A DNA stretch of 64,000 nucleotides from Cheiracanthium punctorium (GCA_038373885.1 JAWZYV010013168.1:78132-142131), one strand, 5' to 3'; counted from the first letter of the stretch, positions 1-12,319 are shown. Program-made: numbers and translations. The notes: generated by a model from the letters alone, not told the origin.

Positions 1-1329
1 TCAGCTAGTAATTAATAAAATAGATAAAAGGGCTTACTTTCTTCCCCTTTTATCAAAGCAACTCCAAAGCCACTGGTATCACTGGGGACCGAATCAGCTG
101 CGGTAGAGTCTGTGTGTACGTCGAAAACAAAGTTCATTGGAAGGACTGGAAATTGCAATATGTGTTCACTATTTAAAAAAAAAAAAAAAAAACTCCACAG
201 CCACTAGACATGAGCAGGGCTTGACTGCCAAGAAACATTTGACGGTCAAAAACTGAAGTGGCCGATTTTGATTTTCAAAGGCTCTTTCCAATAAGTAAGG
301 ACAGGCATCATTTTTAATTTAAACAAAACTACATTTCCCCCCCTCAAAGCGAAACTATAATGGACGTCTTCTGTTTAAGGAATTCCTGACAAACAAACCC
401 AGATGATGTTCATCAGTACATTGGAGTCTTTTCTCTAGACTAATAGTTCATCTTCCTTTAAAATTTACCGATTTGACAAGAAAATTACGAAAACTACTTA
501 CCTGTACTCATGCATTCATATTCGGCTGGTAAAATTCATTTAACTTAACCAAACTTGACACACAGACATCATTTATTTAGCTTAGCTCTTTGTAATCCAT
601 TCTTTGCAGTTCATTCAACCCTTTTGTACAACTCCCGTGTTCTTCTTCGGATATCTCCCCCCCCCCCATGCATGCGCCCATAGATATAATACACCAGTAT
701 TCTTTGCATGCGCCAACCAGGTAGCGAAAGATTAACAACAGACTTGAAATGTAAAACCTCAAGTCAATATGCTTTCGGGAAAAACTGGTCCTATTCTATT
801 TAAGTGAACACAGATGTGACTGATTTTTGCGTTAACGGGAGATAAAAGGGCCGCGTTCGACATTTAAATCACTCCAACTTTTCACAGAATCTTAATAGTC
901 ATTTAGTGATGACATGTTCTTATGTTTTGTTTGTAGGTCCAGAAAAACGATCATTTTATGCCTTGTTAAAAAGCCGCTTTTCTTGCGGGGTTTGAAATAC
1001 ATTACAATGAAACTCATTGCACTGCACATTTTCTATTTTCTGTAACCTCTGTTCCCGCGGCACTTTCTTTACTTCGACTTGACTTCGACAGAAAATTTTA
1101 AATTTTTAAGAGAGTCCAGTACGTTATTTTTATTTATTTATTTATTATTTTATATTATTTATTTATATTTTTTTGGGGGGGGGTTGATATTTTAAATATT
1201 TTTAGAAAAATAATGTGGAAAAAGATATTTAATAATTTGAAGAGCTGGAACGACTTTTAGCGTGACTTCATTAATCAAAAGTTCGGCATAAGCGGGGGAC
1301 AGGCGTCGATACAAACAAACATTGGGTTC
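1..1329. other. No gene recognised; AT-rich low complexity
   Basis: I see only short noncoding sequence with homopolymers (A-run near 173-191, C-run near 657-667) and an AT-rich TTTATTT tract at 1125-1175. It could be upstream intergenic DNA or part of a 5' UTR intron of coronin. Confidence 0.5.
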
Positions 1330-1620
1330 GTTTTGTGGCCCTTTAACAAAATTACAATCGATTTTAACGGAACCCCTTCACAAAAATGCAGTCGATTAAA
1401 ACTGCCCTTCATTGCCATTTTACCCTACATTTTAATGTGTTTCATCAATTAACAAAAAAAGTGACTTTTATTAAATTTTGGTTTGAAAATTCACAAAAAG
1501 AAGTTCTGAAATTCACAAAATTAAGCATTAAAATTCACAAAAATAGGCAGTTTTTACAAAAATGGGACCCTGGAAAATATTCCTGGATTGACCCCTGATA
1601 AATTATGTAAGTTATTGAGT
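1330..1620. repeat. Diverged interspersed repeat, copy 1
   Basis: This stretch shares its layout and short blocks with 4760-4995: CCTTCACAAAA near the start, GTGACTTTTA, ATTCACAAAA-type phrases, and a common end resembling ATTCCTGGATT. A third relation to CCTGGATTGA near 8030 is weaker. There is no coding capacity; family identity is unknown. Confidence 0.45.
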
Positions 1621-1772
1621 TGAAGACGTATTCACGAAAAAAAAAAAGGGCGGAAGTATATAAATTAGTTGAATGTACATATACTCTAAAGAAAACTAAT
1701 ATTCTGAGATATTATATTAGCTAGACTTTTAAACGATTTTTTGAAATGCTAGAAAATAGAATTATATGAACA

Positions 1773-1934
1773 CATGGGCGCCCATAAGGGGGGGGGGCAA
1801 GGTATGGAACTTGCCCCCCATAAAGTTTAAGGTTTATGTCTCATGATGTTAACAATGGCAAAAACAGGACTAAATTTGTTAAAAGTTTGAAATTTGCCCC
1901 CCCCCCCCTAGGAAAATTACTATGGGCAACCATG
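1773..1934. mobile_element. Short hAT-like MITE (CATGGGCGCCCAT family), copy 1
   Basis: A 162-bp element begins CATGGGCGCCCATAAGG and ends CTATGGGCAACCATG, so its ends are inverted. It is flanked by TATGAACA (1765-1772) and TATGCACA (1935-1942), an 8-bp target duplication with one mismatch. G- and C-runs lie just inside the ends. There is no coding capacity. The 8-bp duplication suggests mobilisation by a hAT-type transposase (inference). Confidence 0.75.
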
Positions 1935-2074
1935 TATGCACATCAGCAGATCGTTATAAACAATAGCAGTGAAGGTTCCCCTTCTGTGTCGAACGTTGCT
2001 TCTCCGTATTGCTGGGAGCAACGCTGTTAGTAGGAAGTAATGAGGTGATTTGTTGCTATATTTTTCTAATGCAT

Positions 2075-2140
2075 GAAAATCTAAAAGAGTTAAAGGTATC
2101 GAAATTCGTATTTCGATACCTTTAACTCTTTTAGATTTTC
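2075..2140. repeat. Perfect 30-bp hairpin with 6-base loop
   Basis: Bases 2075-2104 are the exact reverse complement of 2111-2140, around the loop TTCGTA. The arms begin GAAAATCTAAAAGAG. It could be a foldback insertion, a terminal-repeat junction or an inverted duplication; no ORF or known RNA is recognised. Confidence 0.9.
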
Positions 2141-2596
2141 GAATCATTTAGATAGTACTGCAACTAGAGTTTATCTCTCACGACGAACCAACTAGAACGG
2201 CCCCCTCCCGTGGAACCATAACTTATTTTGGAGCCCCCTACCAAGTCTGGAGCACGTGTCCCTAGTTGCCCCTGGCAGCAGATATAAATAATAAAATCGC
2301 AGACCGTTTCTTGTTCTCTTAAACCGCATTTGAATTCGCAATTAGTCGTCTGTCAAGTCAAGTAAGTTGTGCCCGATCATAAAAGTGTGTTGTCTCTCTG
2401 CTACTGACCTTCAAACACCAAAATTAGGTTCATTGAAATATAAATTAGAAACTGGCCCCAACCTGTGACAGGGCGGCAACTAAGGGGGGTTGGGGGGCAA
2501 GCGGGGACCACCACCGGGAGACATTCTAAATGGAACGCCAAAATCAGTTATAGTTTCTTGGGATGGGGCGCGGCTTCATGCGAGGGGGCACACGAC

Positions 2597-2785
2597 CATG
2601 GGCGCCCATAAGGGGGGGGCAAGGTAGGTAACTTGCCCCCCCTAAAGTTTTAAGTTAATGTCTCATTATGTTAACAAATGGCAAAAACAGAACTAAATTT
2701 GTTAAAAGTTTGAAATTTGCCCCCCTCTAGAAATTTTTTTTAAGTTTGCCTCCCCGCCCCATGAAAATTACTATGGGTGTCCATG
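2597..2785. mobile_element. Short hAT-like MITE (CATGGGCGCCCAT family), copy 2
   Basis: This is closely similar to 1773-1934, from CATGGGCGCCCATAAGG to CTATGGGTGTCCATG. It is flanked by a perfect 8-bp duplication, CACACGAC, at 2589-2596 and 2786-2793, which fixes both ends. Compared with copy 1 it has an extra C-rich segment near 2730-2760. Confidence 0.85.
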
Positions 2786-3109
2786 CACACGACACTAATT
2801 ATGGTTTGTCCCGGATGACATAAACTCTAATTGCGGCATTGCCTGTGAAAATGACCTCTTTTTGCTCACTATTTAGAGCAACAGGTCTTTTTTTCTAACG
2901 CTGAACAATTGATTTCAGACAAGCTTAAAATCGCTGACCCTTGATTTTTGCTTTCCTGAGAAATTATCTAGCTTGGCCATTTGGTAGAATTTGCCATCGT
3001 TCCTGTTGGGCTGAAAAGCTTCTGTGACTCTATTCTTTTGTTGATTTTTGCAGGGGAATTTTTTTTTTTAAATCTGATAGTATATTTGTGTTATAAATGC
3101 ATGATTTGG

Positions 3110-3213
3110 GTTCAAAATCATAACTTTGCCCCCTGATTTTTTAGACTAGGGGGGCAATTTTTACAACTGCAGGGGCAATTGCCCCCCCTCGCCCCCCCCA
3201 GATTACGCCTATG
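3110..3213. repeat. MITE-end fragment with GGGGGCAATTGCCCCC pattern
   Basis: G-run, C-run and GGGGCAATTGCCCC blocks end at GATTACGCCTATG, directly against the Penelope-like inverted repeat at 3214. It resembles one end of a short element; no partner end or target duplication was found. Confidence 0.35.
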
Positions 3214-3613
3214 CATAGGAGCAATAAGTTTGGAAACCGAAACGTTACTAACACGAGAAAAATTCAAACCTAAACTAAGAGCATCTCTCTGAGAATCAGT
3301 TAAAACATGTGAAGACAAATTAACAACAGTGTCCTGAACAAGAGGCCTAACAGAACCGAGGGAAGACCTAACCGGAAGAAGAGCTTGGAATTTCTTATCC
3401 AAAGTAGCTCTGTGAGAAATAGAACGTTGTTCGATATAAGCGAAATTCCGTTTTTCCCAGTTAGCAAACGCAGGGTAAGACTTGCTCAAAAGCAAATGGA
3501 GATCATAAAGATCAGATTCAAGAATCGAAACTTTATAACGAACATCCTGAATAAAAGCCCGTAAAACCGCCCGTTTAGACCTATTCAGAGCCTTATCAAC
3601 ACGAGAAGAACCG
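3214..3613 (-). pseudogene. Penelope-like RT N-terminus, inverted partial copy
   Basis: Reads leftward from the palindrome centre and encodes the same ESDLYDLHLLLSKSYPAFAN block as the + strand arm. It is cut at 3214, where unrelated MITE-like sequence begins. Residue differences from the other arm (Q/K, A/T, S/L) show the two arms have begun to diverge. Confidence 0.85.
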
Positions 3614-4043
3614 GAATATTCACGGAATTCAGAAGAATATTCACGGTTCTTCTCGTGTTGATAAGGCTCTGAATAGGTCTAAACGGGCGGTTTTACGGGC
3701 TTTTATTCAGGATGTTCGTTATAAAGTTTCGATTCTTGAATCTGATCTTTATGATCTCCATTTGCTTTTGAGCAAGTCTTACCCTGCGTTTGCTAACTGG
3801 GAAAAACGGAATTTCGCTTATATCGAACAACGTTCTATTTCTCACAGAGCTACTTTGGATAAGAAATTCAAAGCTCTTCTTCCGGTTAGGTCTTCCCTCG
3901 GTTCTGTTAGGCCTCTTGTTCAGGACACTGTTGTTAATTTGTCTTCACATGTTTTAACTGATTCTCAGAGAGATACTCTTAGTTTAGGTTTGAATTTTTC
4001 TCGTGTTAGTAACGTTTTGGTTTCCAAACTTATTGCTCCTATG
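3214..4043. repeat. 400-bp-arm inverted repeat (Penelope-like sequence head to head)
   Basis: Bases 3214-3613 pair with 3644-4043 as near-perfect reverse complements; paired positions sum to 7257. Only a handful of substitutions appear, three of them changing residues in the encoded peptide. The 30-bp centre (3614-3643) has the direct repeat GAATATTCAC twice. Both arms carry the same reverse-transcriptase N-terminal coding sequence pointing outward. Inverted copies of this sort are known for Penelope-like elements, which can carry direct or inverted pseudo-LTRs. Confidence 0.93.
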
Positions 4044-4514
4044 GAAAACTCCTTTAAAAATAGTAAACTCTCTTCTAACCAACTTGATACTTTGCGACAT
4101 CTTATTGCTAATACTATCTCTTCAAATAATATGCATGCCAAATCTAACCTCTCTCGTTCTCAAAAAACTGCTCTCAAAGAACTTAATTCTAACCCTAATT
4201 TACTCATTACTAAAGCTGATAAAGGCGGCCAGACTGTTTTACTTGATAAATCTTCTTATGTTGATTGTATTAATAACATGCTAACCACTGGTCCATACAC
4301 TAAATTAAATTCTGATCCTACTAACAGTCACCTTTCTGAAATTAAACACACTGTGAAGTCCTCTGTAATCTTAAATGCTCAAACTAAACGTTATGTTATT
4401 CCTTCTATTGCTAACTGTGCTCGTTTCTATGCCCTTCCTAAAATTCATAAACCTTCTCTTGCCTTTCGCCCCATTGTTTCTAACATTGGTACTGCTTCTT
4501 GCTCCTTGGACTGA
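3644..4514 (+). pseudogene. Penelope-like element, reverse transcriptase N-terminal part
   Basis: One frame stays open from about 3644 to the TGA at 4512-4514. It has a basic start (ALNRSKRAVLRAFIQDVRY) and then LLITKADKGGQTVLL, CARFYALPKIHKPS and FRPIVSNIGTA. The KADKGG, FY-LPKIHKP and RPIVS blocks are diagnostic of Penelope-like RT just before the palm domain. The palm with YxDD, the linker and the GIY-YIG nuclease are missing, so this is a truncated, dead fragment. Coding is intact for about 290 codons, suggesting a fairly recent insertion. The first 400 bp are repeated inverted at 3214-3613. Confidence 0.85.
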
Positions 4515-4759
4515 AGAAGTTCAAAACAATTTTTGAACGAAACGCGTATCCTTTTTCCTTTTACTTCTTATGTGTGTTTTTTTACAAAGTTTTTTAATTA
4601 CTTTATCGTTTAACACCAGTATTTTGAGTGTTTTTTCAGTAAACTTTTTATATATTACAAATATCTCATAATAAATTAAATATTAAACTACATGAAATTA
4701 AAACCTCGTTGGTGATTTATTTCAGATTATGTCCTATTAAGTAATTTTACTGATGGGAC
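4515..4759. other. No feature recognised
   Basis: AT-rich noncoding sequence after the Penelope fragment; I see no partner repeat or gene. Confidence 0.4.
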
Positions 4760-4995
4760 TTGGGACATAAAGGATTAAAATTTAGTTTTTATGAACTGTT
4801 ACGTCTCCTTCACAAAATTACTATTAATTAAACCCTTCAATGGCATCCTACTGTATATTTTAATTTGTCTTGTAAATTATTTTAAGAAAAATAGTGACTT
4901 TTACAAAAATTGCCATGAAAAATCACAAAAATGGATATTGAAATTCAAAAAAATAGTATGCTGGAAAAAATTCCTGGATTAACCTCCCCCTGGTT
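4760..4995. repeat. Diverged interspersed repeat, copy 2
   Basis: Partner of 1330-1620, in the same orientation, ending TTCCTGGATTAACC. The two copies differ by many substitutions and small indels, so they are old. Confidence 0.45.
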
Positions 4996-5804
4996 AATAT
5001 TAAAGAAACATTAAAATTTCAATAAACATTAAAATTGTATTACACAAGCAGATATTTTATGTGTATACAAATTATAACTGCTATGAATTAGTTTGATTTC
5101 TAGTTACACAACTGAAGTGTTTCTGTTGTATAAAATATAAATTCTATATGGTATATACTTTTATGTGCATCGGCCTAAAATCAATTTTCTTTTCCTGTAT
5201 AGGCTTTTTTCATTTTTATTTTAACAGAACAAGTCCCTTTTTGGTCCCTTTTTCAGACAAAATAGCTCTCTTTTGGTCCCCTTTATGATTAAAATAGCTC
5301 CCTTTTTATCCAGAATTGACCTTGAAATTCTGTTGTGAGCCCTGGTGCAGCCAGCTGTAAGTTTGGATGAATGTTTTGAAAATCTGAAAAAATAAACAAT
5401 AACCAAGTGGCGTTTATTAATTACAGCATTTATAAAACACGGTAAAGCGCCATTTACAGTAGGAAATAATTTATTGTTATGACTACTCTTCTGGATGACA
5501 GATTGTTTCTCTAATGAGATATTTTATGACCTCAAGCTACTGTGAATGGTTTTAACCCTCTCCTCAGGGTGACTGAGCAGATGCCCTCCCCCCTCCTCCC
5601 CCCACACATTATTGATAAGAGAATAAACAAATCAACTTCCTTGTTGTTGTTGGAGAGAGGCTTTTTTGGGGTCTAGCCGGGACCACGTGGCCTCGGTCTA
5701 GCCGAGTGCCAGCAATGGTAAGGAGAATCAAAGAGAAGGGGAAGCAAGGAGGGGTGGAGAAAAGGTGAGTGGCATTTTGATTGAAAAAAAAACAAAAACA
5801 AAGA
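4996..5804. other. No gene; degenerate CCCTTTTTGGTCCC repeats
   Basis: Around 5225-5310 the motif family TTTTTGGTCCC / ATAGCTCCCTTTTT repeats about three times imperfectly. Otherwise the stretch is unremarkable AT-rich DNA. Confidence 0.4.
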
Positions 5805-5868
5805 GGGTGGAATTTTATCAAGAAAAAGGGCAAGGAGGGCGGCATTTTACCGGAAAAAGGGCACCAGG
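5805..5868. repeat. Degenerate 32-bp tandem repeat, 2 units
   Basis: The units 5805-5836 and 5837-5868 share GGGYGGMATTTTA...AAAAAGGGCA, and a more diverged unit precedes them. A GCGGGCCGCCCCCC block follows, resembling the end of a MITE. Confidence 0.6.
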
Positions 5869-5924
5869 GCGGGCCGCCCCCCTGAAACGCTCTATAGTGA
5901 TCCGTGTATACACACACATTTTAG

Positions 5925-5926
<2 letters not shown>

Positions 5927-5956
<30 letters not shown>
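5927..5956. repeat. (TA)n microsatellite
   Basis: A pure TA run of 15 units after a short TACACACACA tract. Confidence 0.95.
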
Positions 5957-5957
<1 letters not shown>

Positions 5958-7233
5958 GAATGAACTCTTTTTCGAGCCCACACAGTGAGAAAATAAAAGT
6001 TTATAAAACTGAAGTAAAATTAAAGCCTACCTCTCGACATTTGTTTTGTGCAGTCCTTGCAAATAGTGTATGTAGTGTTGGGCACCAATTCAAAATAATT
6101 TAGAAGAATAGACGATTGTCCTGTTAAACTGTCATCTAGTGATTCTTTGTCCATAATTTCGACCACACTTGGTGATACGACATCCATTCAGCAATGGTTA
6201 GGGGAAAAAAAAAAAAAAAAAAAAACCAGTTCGAAAACACTCGCGCAAGCAAATGTGCCAATGAAACGACGCCTCTCATCTCATAACCAAAATAAAGATT
6301 CTAGAATGGTGTTGCGCCTGCGTGGTTTTCTTCTGAAAAGCGAAGTATCGGTTGAAAAGTATCGGTGAAAATGGATGAAAGCAACAGAAACCAATACTTT
6401 CCCGATACTTTTAGAATCGAAAGAACCGATACCTAAAAAAATTAGAGGTATCGGTGCTGATACTATCGGTCGATCCCTACCCATATGTGATTTAGTAGCT
6501 TAGATTTTTTATAGACAAAATATTTCAATAAACTTCATAGTGATGTATTTAAAAACTTTAAATTGCATTAATATGAATAAAGCACACTGAGGGAGAAAGT
6601 GGGAGGGGGTGTTGACTTAGAAATTTTGAATTTCTGAGCACAATACTGCTAAACTAGCTCTCTTGAACAGAGTAATAGAAATTTTTTTCTCTCTAATGGC
6701 TGAGTCAGGGGCCTATTTTAAACTCTTGACTAATATGAGGGCCAGTGATGTTGGTCATTTCATTACGGGGCACCTAATAAGCATTCCAATGTTGACCATC
6801 CTGATTTTTACCTATTTCCAGATGAAAGACCTAGCACTTGGATTGGCACTCCTATAGGTATCATTTGAACATGTAGTGCATTAAAGGTAGAAAAACACTT
6901 ACCAAAAGCTATAAAAAAAGTACAAGATTCTCTTGGTTGAAATGAAATGTGATGTCAGAACTCCTCTGGAAATTCTCATTGCAAACATATATTTGCAGGA
7001 GGGGAAAATATCCCCTCTCGTAAGCAGTCGGGTGCTCAATGGCTGCTCAATTTGTGGACTGCAATCGCTTCAAAAATTGTGCAATTTTTTTTTTTCGAGA
7101 AAAGATTTTTTATATAGAATTTTATCATGAGAAAAGCTAAGCTGTCAGAAAAACCAATTTCAGATATTATTGCCCCCCCTCCAAAAAAAAAAAAAAAAAT
7201 TTAAATAAATTTCAATTGAATGACAGTTAATTT
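5957..7233. other. No gene; possible TE right end near 6470
   Basis: The segment 6350-6480 is rich in CGATAC / GGTATCGG motifs and ends CGGTCGATCCCTA, which resembles a transposon terminus; no left partner was found. The open frames here have no recognisable protein. Confidence 0.35.
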
Positions 7234-7663
7234 CTATTTATTACACTAGGGGCCAAGGCCCCTAGGCTCGCTATGCTTGCTTTTCATATGAGGCATTCGG
7301 GCCCCTAATGAGGCTTATCCATAATAAAGGCATAATTTAAACAGACAAAACCCAAAGATGGAATCAGATAGAATGTTACTGAGCTACACATTGCTTGGTT
7401 CTTGCATGTTACTTGGCATACAAAATTTTAAACTTCACACTATTTTTAATTATGTGAAACCCATTTAACACCTCGCGTATTGGCCAATTATGGCAATTTT
7501 TCATAATTTGGCGACTTGCGTATATGTATAGTTAATAATTAGCTCTAAGCTGGGCCCCAGGGGAGCACTCAAAATCAAAGACGTGTGCTGGAAAGCAGCA
7601 CTAGTCACAGAAGCAAAGCCTTCTCCATTGTGTCTTTTCAATTACGAGGGCTAATAGAGTAAA
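7234..7663. repeat. Interspersed repeat family, copy A (about 430 bp)
   Basis: This aligns end to end with 16471-16894. Both start TTTATT..ACTAGGGGCC and end GGGCTAATAGAGTAAA. A near-terminal palindrome CTAGGGGCC-AA-GGCCCCTAG lies at 7246-7265, followed by CTCGCTAYGCTYGC. There is no ORF. It could be a nonautonomous element; no target duplication was identified. Confidence 0.8.
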
Positions 7664-8895
<1,232 letters not shown>

Positions 8896-8945
8896 TAGTA
8901 TAAGTTCATACTTGCCAACTATTATGCTCTCAACATAAAACTTAC

Positions 8946-8981
<36 letters not shown>

Positions 8982-9837
8982 ATTAGATTAGAATTTTATG
9001 CAAAATGACTATTTTTTAAAAATGTTTTGTAATGAATTTTGAAGCTTTTATATTTTAATAAAATTTTGCTATAAGATCACGTCTTTTAATGAATAATTTG
9101 TTAGAATTTATTATTCATTAGTTTCCCTGCGGTTTTGCATGTTCTATTACTAGATTTTAGGCTTCCAACTTTCAGATCGACTGATTCTGCTGTTTGTCTG
9201 GAAAAAATTTCATAGAGCATGCTCTACCATCTTAGTTTCAATCCCTTTCCATCCGCCTAAAAAAAAAAAAAGTATTTTTCCTTCAGCATATTTTTATTTG
9301 AACCTTCAAAATCATTATTTCAACTTTAAATTATTTTTTAACACTTTTTTAAAAATTTTAAATAGAGAAGAAAAATTTACAATACTGTCTTATATGTAGC
9401 AACTGCTTTCTTTTTTAAAACTAATCTGTTTAAAATTATATAAATTGTGTGTTTAGTATGAATGTTTTTTTATGCTTATATTAAATTGAACTTTTAATTT
9501 TTTGAAATGTATCCTAAGTGTGTATGTTATGTAAATATATTTAATCTTTTATTCCATTTAAAATATGTAAATTGTTAAAAGGTTTCTCATTAAAAATGCT
9601 ATTTGAATATTGTTTAGTAAAAATTATTAAAAGTGTCTTTTGAATATTATATGGCAAAAGCAATTAAAAAGATGTTCACGTTGTTTGGCAGAAATCATGA
9701 AAAATGTCATTAGAGTGCAATTTTACACATTGGGAATTTCAAAAGTTGGCAAGTATGGAAGTTGTGACATTAGCTATCTGAAACAGTGCCAAAAAACTCA
9801 CCTTTTTTTTTTTTTCAAAATTCCTATTACACTGCAT

Positions 9838-10667
9838 CAGGGTGTCTACCGCTCCGGAAAGTCTGGAAAAAACCGGGAAATTGGATAATGGGTCCAGGAA
9901 GTTCACCAAAAGAATAATTTTTTTTTCGGTATCCCTTTTTTTTAACCCTTCCTATTTGTCAGTCTCGAAACCGAAAGCAACTGCAACGCATTTTTCAGAC
10001 CGCGAAAGCATCAAGCCATGTGTTTGCATAAGGAGGGAAAAATGGGGGACTCATCCATCGTGACGGGAGGGTAAAAAAGCTGTCATCAGCTTGTGATCAT
10101 CCGTCTGGTTTGCAATAGAATTTCATTCACTGATTATTTATTTTAACTCAGTGTTCTGGATTTGAAGTGTAGAAAGACGAATGTGGCTAAAATTTGTGCT
10201 AGAAGTATCGTGGACGGGATTAGTAGATGATCATACGTGATTTATTCAATCATTTTATTTTCCACGTACGTATTTATTTTTATTGCTTAATATTTCTCAA
10301 TATTTATGTATGCATGCTCGCATATAACACAAGCAAATTGGCCCCTTTTTCTCTTAGAAAGTGTGCACTCTTTGTTTGAGTTTCGTTTTATTTTTTGAAT
10401 TTAAAGTATTGGATAGTGTTCAATTTGGAGGATTTATTTCTTCATTAGAATGGTTGCTGAAAGTCCGTCGAAGAAGTCCTCCGGGGAGCCCGGGCCTCCC
10501 AGCAGATATTTTAAAACATTAATATTAACTCTAATAACAATAAGATTTAAAATCCTCCCCCCCCCCCCCCCCGGAAATGAAACTTATATACGTTTCTGGT
10601 CCTTCTACCTCCCAAAAGTCAGGAAAAAGTCAGGAAATTGACTTTCAGAAATTTGGTAGACACCCTG
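9838..10667. mobile_element. Nested element with CAGGGTGTCTACC terminal inverted repeats
   Basis: An 830-bp element bounded by perfect 13-bp inverted ends, CAGGGTGTCTACC (9838-9850) and GGTAGACACCCTG (10655-10667). TGCAT lies immediately outside on both sides. Removing it restores the Tc1 left terminus CACTGCATTAAAAAAAGTAG, so it inserted into that terminus. There is no transposase. GGAAAGTCTGGAAAA and GTCAGGAAAAAGTCAGG repeats lie inside both ends. Related left ends occur at 45185 and 58766. Confidence 0.85.
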
Positions 10668-10761
10668 TGCATTAAAAAAAGTAGAAGGACATTTGGATTT
10701 TTTTAGAAATATAAGTAACCTTTTATTTTTACTGATTTTTTTTTTTTAAGCAAAATTAAAA

Positions 10762-10836
10762 AAATGATCATTTAATAAGAAATATTAAATGATCATTTAA
10801 TAAGAAATATTAAATGATCATTTAATAAGAAAATAT
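10762..10836. repeat. 25-bp tandem repeat, 3 copies
   Basis: The unit AAATGATCATTTAATAAGAA-ATATT starts at 10762, 10787 and 10812. The inverted partner at about 12070-12100 has only one copy, so the expansion arose in this arm after the foldback formed. Confidence 0.92.
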
Positions 10837-10870
10837 CAATATCATAACCATCATATTCAAAAATAAAACA

Positions 10871-11904
10871 TTAATGAGAGCATAAATAATTTCTACCATT
10901 TAAAACTCTAAAAGATTGAAAAGATTGGATGTCTGTTTGGCAAAAATGAGCCCATGAGCTGTTCAATGCTTCTCGAAGCTCAGTGATGTATTCAAACTGT
11001 TTTCCACCAGCATATGCACGATGAACAAGCATTGCCCAGATGTTTTCTACTATGCTAAGATCAGGGCTTTTAGCTGGCCAGGTTAAAACCTGCACATTAT
11101 TTGAAACAAACCAGTTTTTAACTCCATTAGCAGTGTGAATGGAGGCTCCTTCTTGTTGAAAAATCCACTCTTCTCCTCCTAATTCGGAGCCATAAGGGAG
11201 AAGCTCAGAATTTAGCAGCTGAATATAGTCTGTATGCTTCTGCCTACCACTCAGAAAGACCAAACTTGCTCTTCCTCCATATCCAACTGCTAACCAGACC
11301 ATCAAACTTCCTTCCCCCCATTTGTCGAGTTGAATAAAATTGTTCTTCGTTCTTCAGACAATGACAGTAGTACTGGTAACCATCTGGACCGTCTAAATTG
11401 AATTTCTTCTCATCTGAAAATATCACAAAAGTCCATTCTGTAGTCCATGACATGTGTTCCTTAGCCCAAGATAAAGGCTTATCAATATGTGTTCGTTTCC
11501 ACTTTGAATGATGCTTTCCACTTTTTGAAAATGAATATTTTTAATCTTTCAATGTAGTTGTAAACTGTTTGCCTTGACACATAAGTAAGTCCTGCTTGAA
11601 TTCGAGCCTTTGCAATACTTCCATTGCACTTTTTAAGCTCATGAGCAACTTTTCTTTCATCGCGAGGCGTTAACTTTTTAGGTTTGCCAGTCTTCTTTCT
11701 CTTTCCGTTTCTGTCTGGATTTCTGATAAAGTTAGAAACTGTATTGGGGCTGACGTGCAGTATGCAAGCATTCTCTCTAACACCTTTACCATCATTTTGA
11801 TATATATAAATTATCTTGAATGGTAGTGTACCTTGGACCAGTCCGAGGTACACCCAAAATAGATCATTTTTGCCAAACAGACATCCAATCTTTGTATGAT
11901 TCAC
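10871..11904 (-). pseudogene. Tc1-type DD34E transposase, frameshifted
   Basis: Read right to left, the protein has a paired-like helix-turn-helix (VRENACILHVSPNTVSNFI, then VSRQTVYNYIERL) in 11904-11482. The first catalytic block IFSDEKKFNLDGPDG lies in 11453-11244. The second and third blocks, FQQEGASIHTA and SPDLSIVENIWAML, lie in 11305-10871. Thirty-four residues separate the second catalytic position from the final Glu, the Tc1 DD34E spacing. The second Asp has become Glu (QQE for QQD). Two frameshifts, one near 11480 and one near 11270-11300, break the frame. The enzyme is inactive. Confidence 0.92.
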
Positions 11905-12009
11905 TGCATAATAGAATATTCGAAATTATAAAATCTAATGGGAAAAGTATTCCTTATTAACATCGCTTGTATTTTATTCATTGGGTTACTGTCCTTCTAC
12001 TTTTTTTAC

Positions 12010-12216
12010 AGAGTTTCAAATGGTAGAAATTATTTCTGTTGTCATTAATGTTTTATTTTTGAATATCATGGTTATGATATTGATATTTTCTTATTAAATG
12101 ATCTGTAAAATGTTGCTTACAAAATAAATAAATAAATAAATAAATAAAATTCAGTAAAAATAAAAGGTTCCTTATTTTTCTAAAAAAATCTAAATGTCCT
12201 ACTTTTTTACGCAGTG
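12010..12216. repeat. Inverted copy of the Tc1 left end
   Basis: Starting AGTTTCAAATGGTAGAAAT, this is the reverse complement of 10672-10908, including the codons for the transposase C-terminus (NGRNY). It abuts the core element's right end and creates a foldback. It also carries (AAAT)n at 12122-12148. Confidence 0.8.
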
Positions 12217-12319
12217 TAGTTCACACTCTCCATATATGTATCTTGTTCAAATTTTCAGTCGTTAATAAAATATTTTTTATTCATCCACTCAAGTTCAAAT
12301 ACATTTTTTTAAACTTGTA

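Larger units (their letters stand above)
9830..12216. mobile_element. Composite Tc1-type (DD34E) transposon, dead, with foldback right end
   Basis: The left terminus CACTGCAT (9830-9837) continues after a nested element as TAAAAAAAGTAGAAGGACA (10673 on). The outermost right end is CTACTTTTTTACGCAGTG (12216). TA dinucleotides flank both (9828-9829, 12217-12218), the Tc1/mariner target. A second internal right end, TGTCCTTCTACTTTTTTTACAG, lies at about 11988-12009. The core transposon is therefore about 1.3 kb, and 12010-12216 is an inverted copy of its left 240 bp. The transposase runs on the minus strand. Confidence 0.85.
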
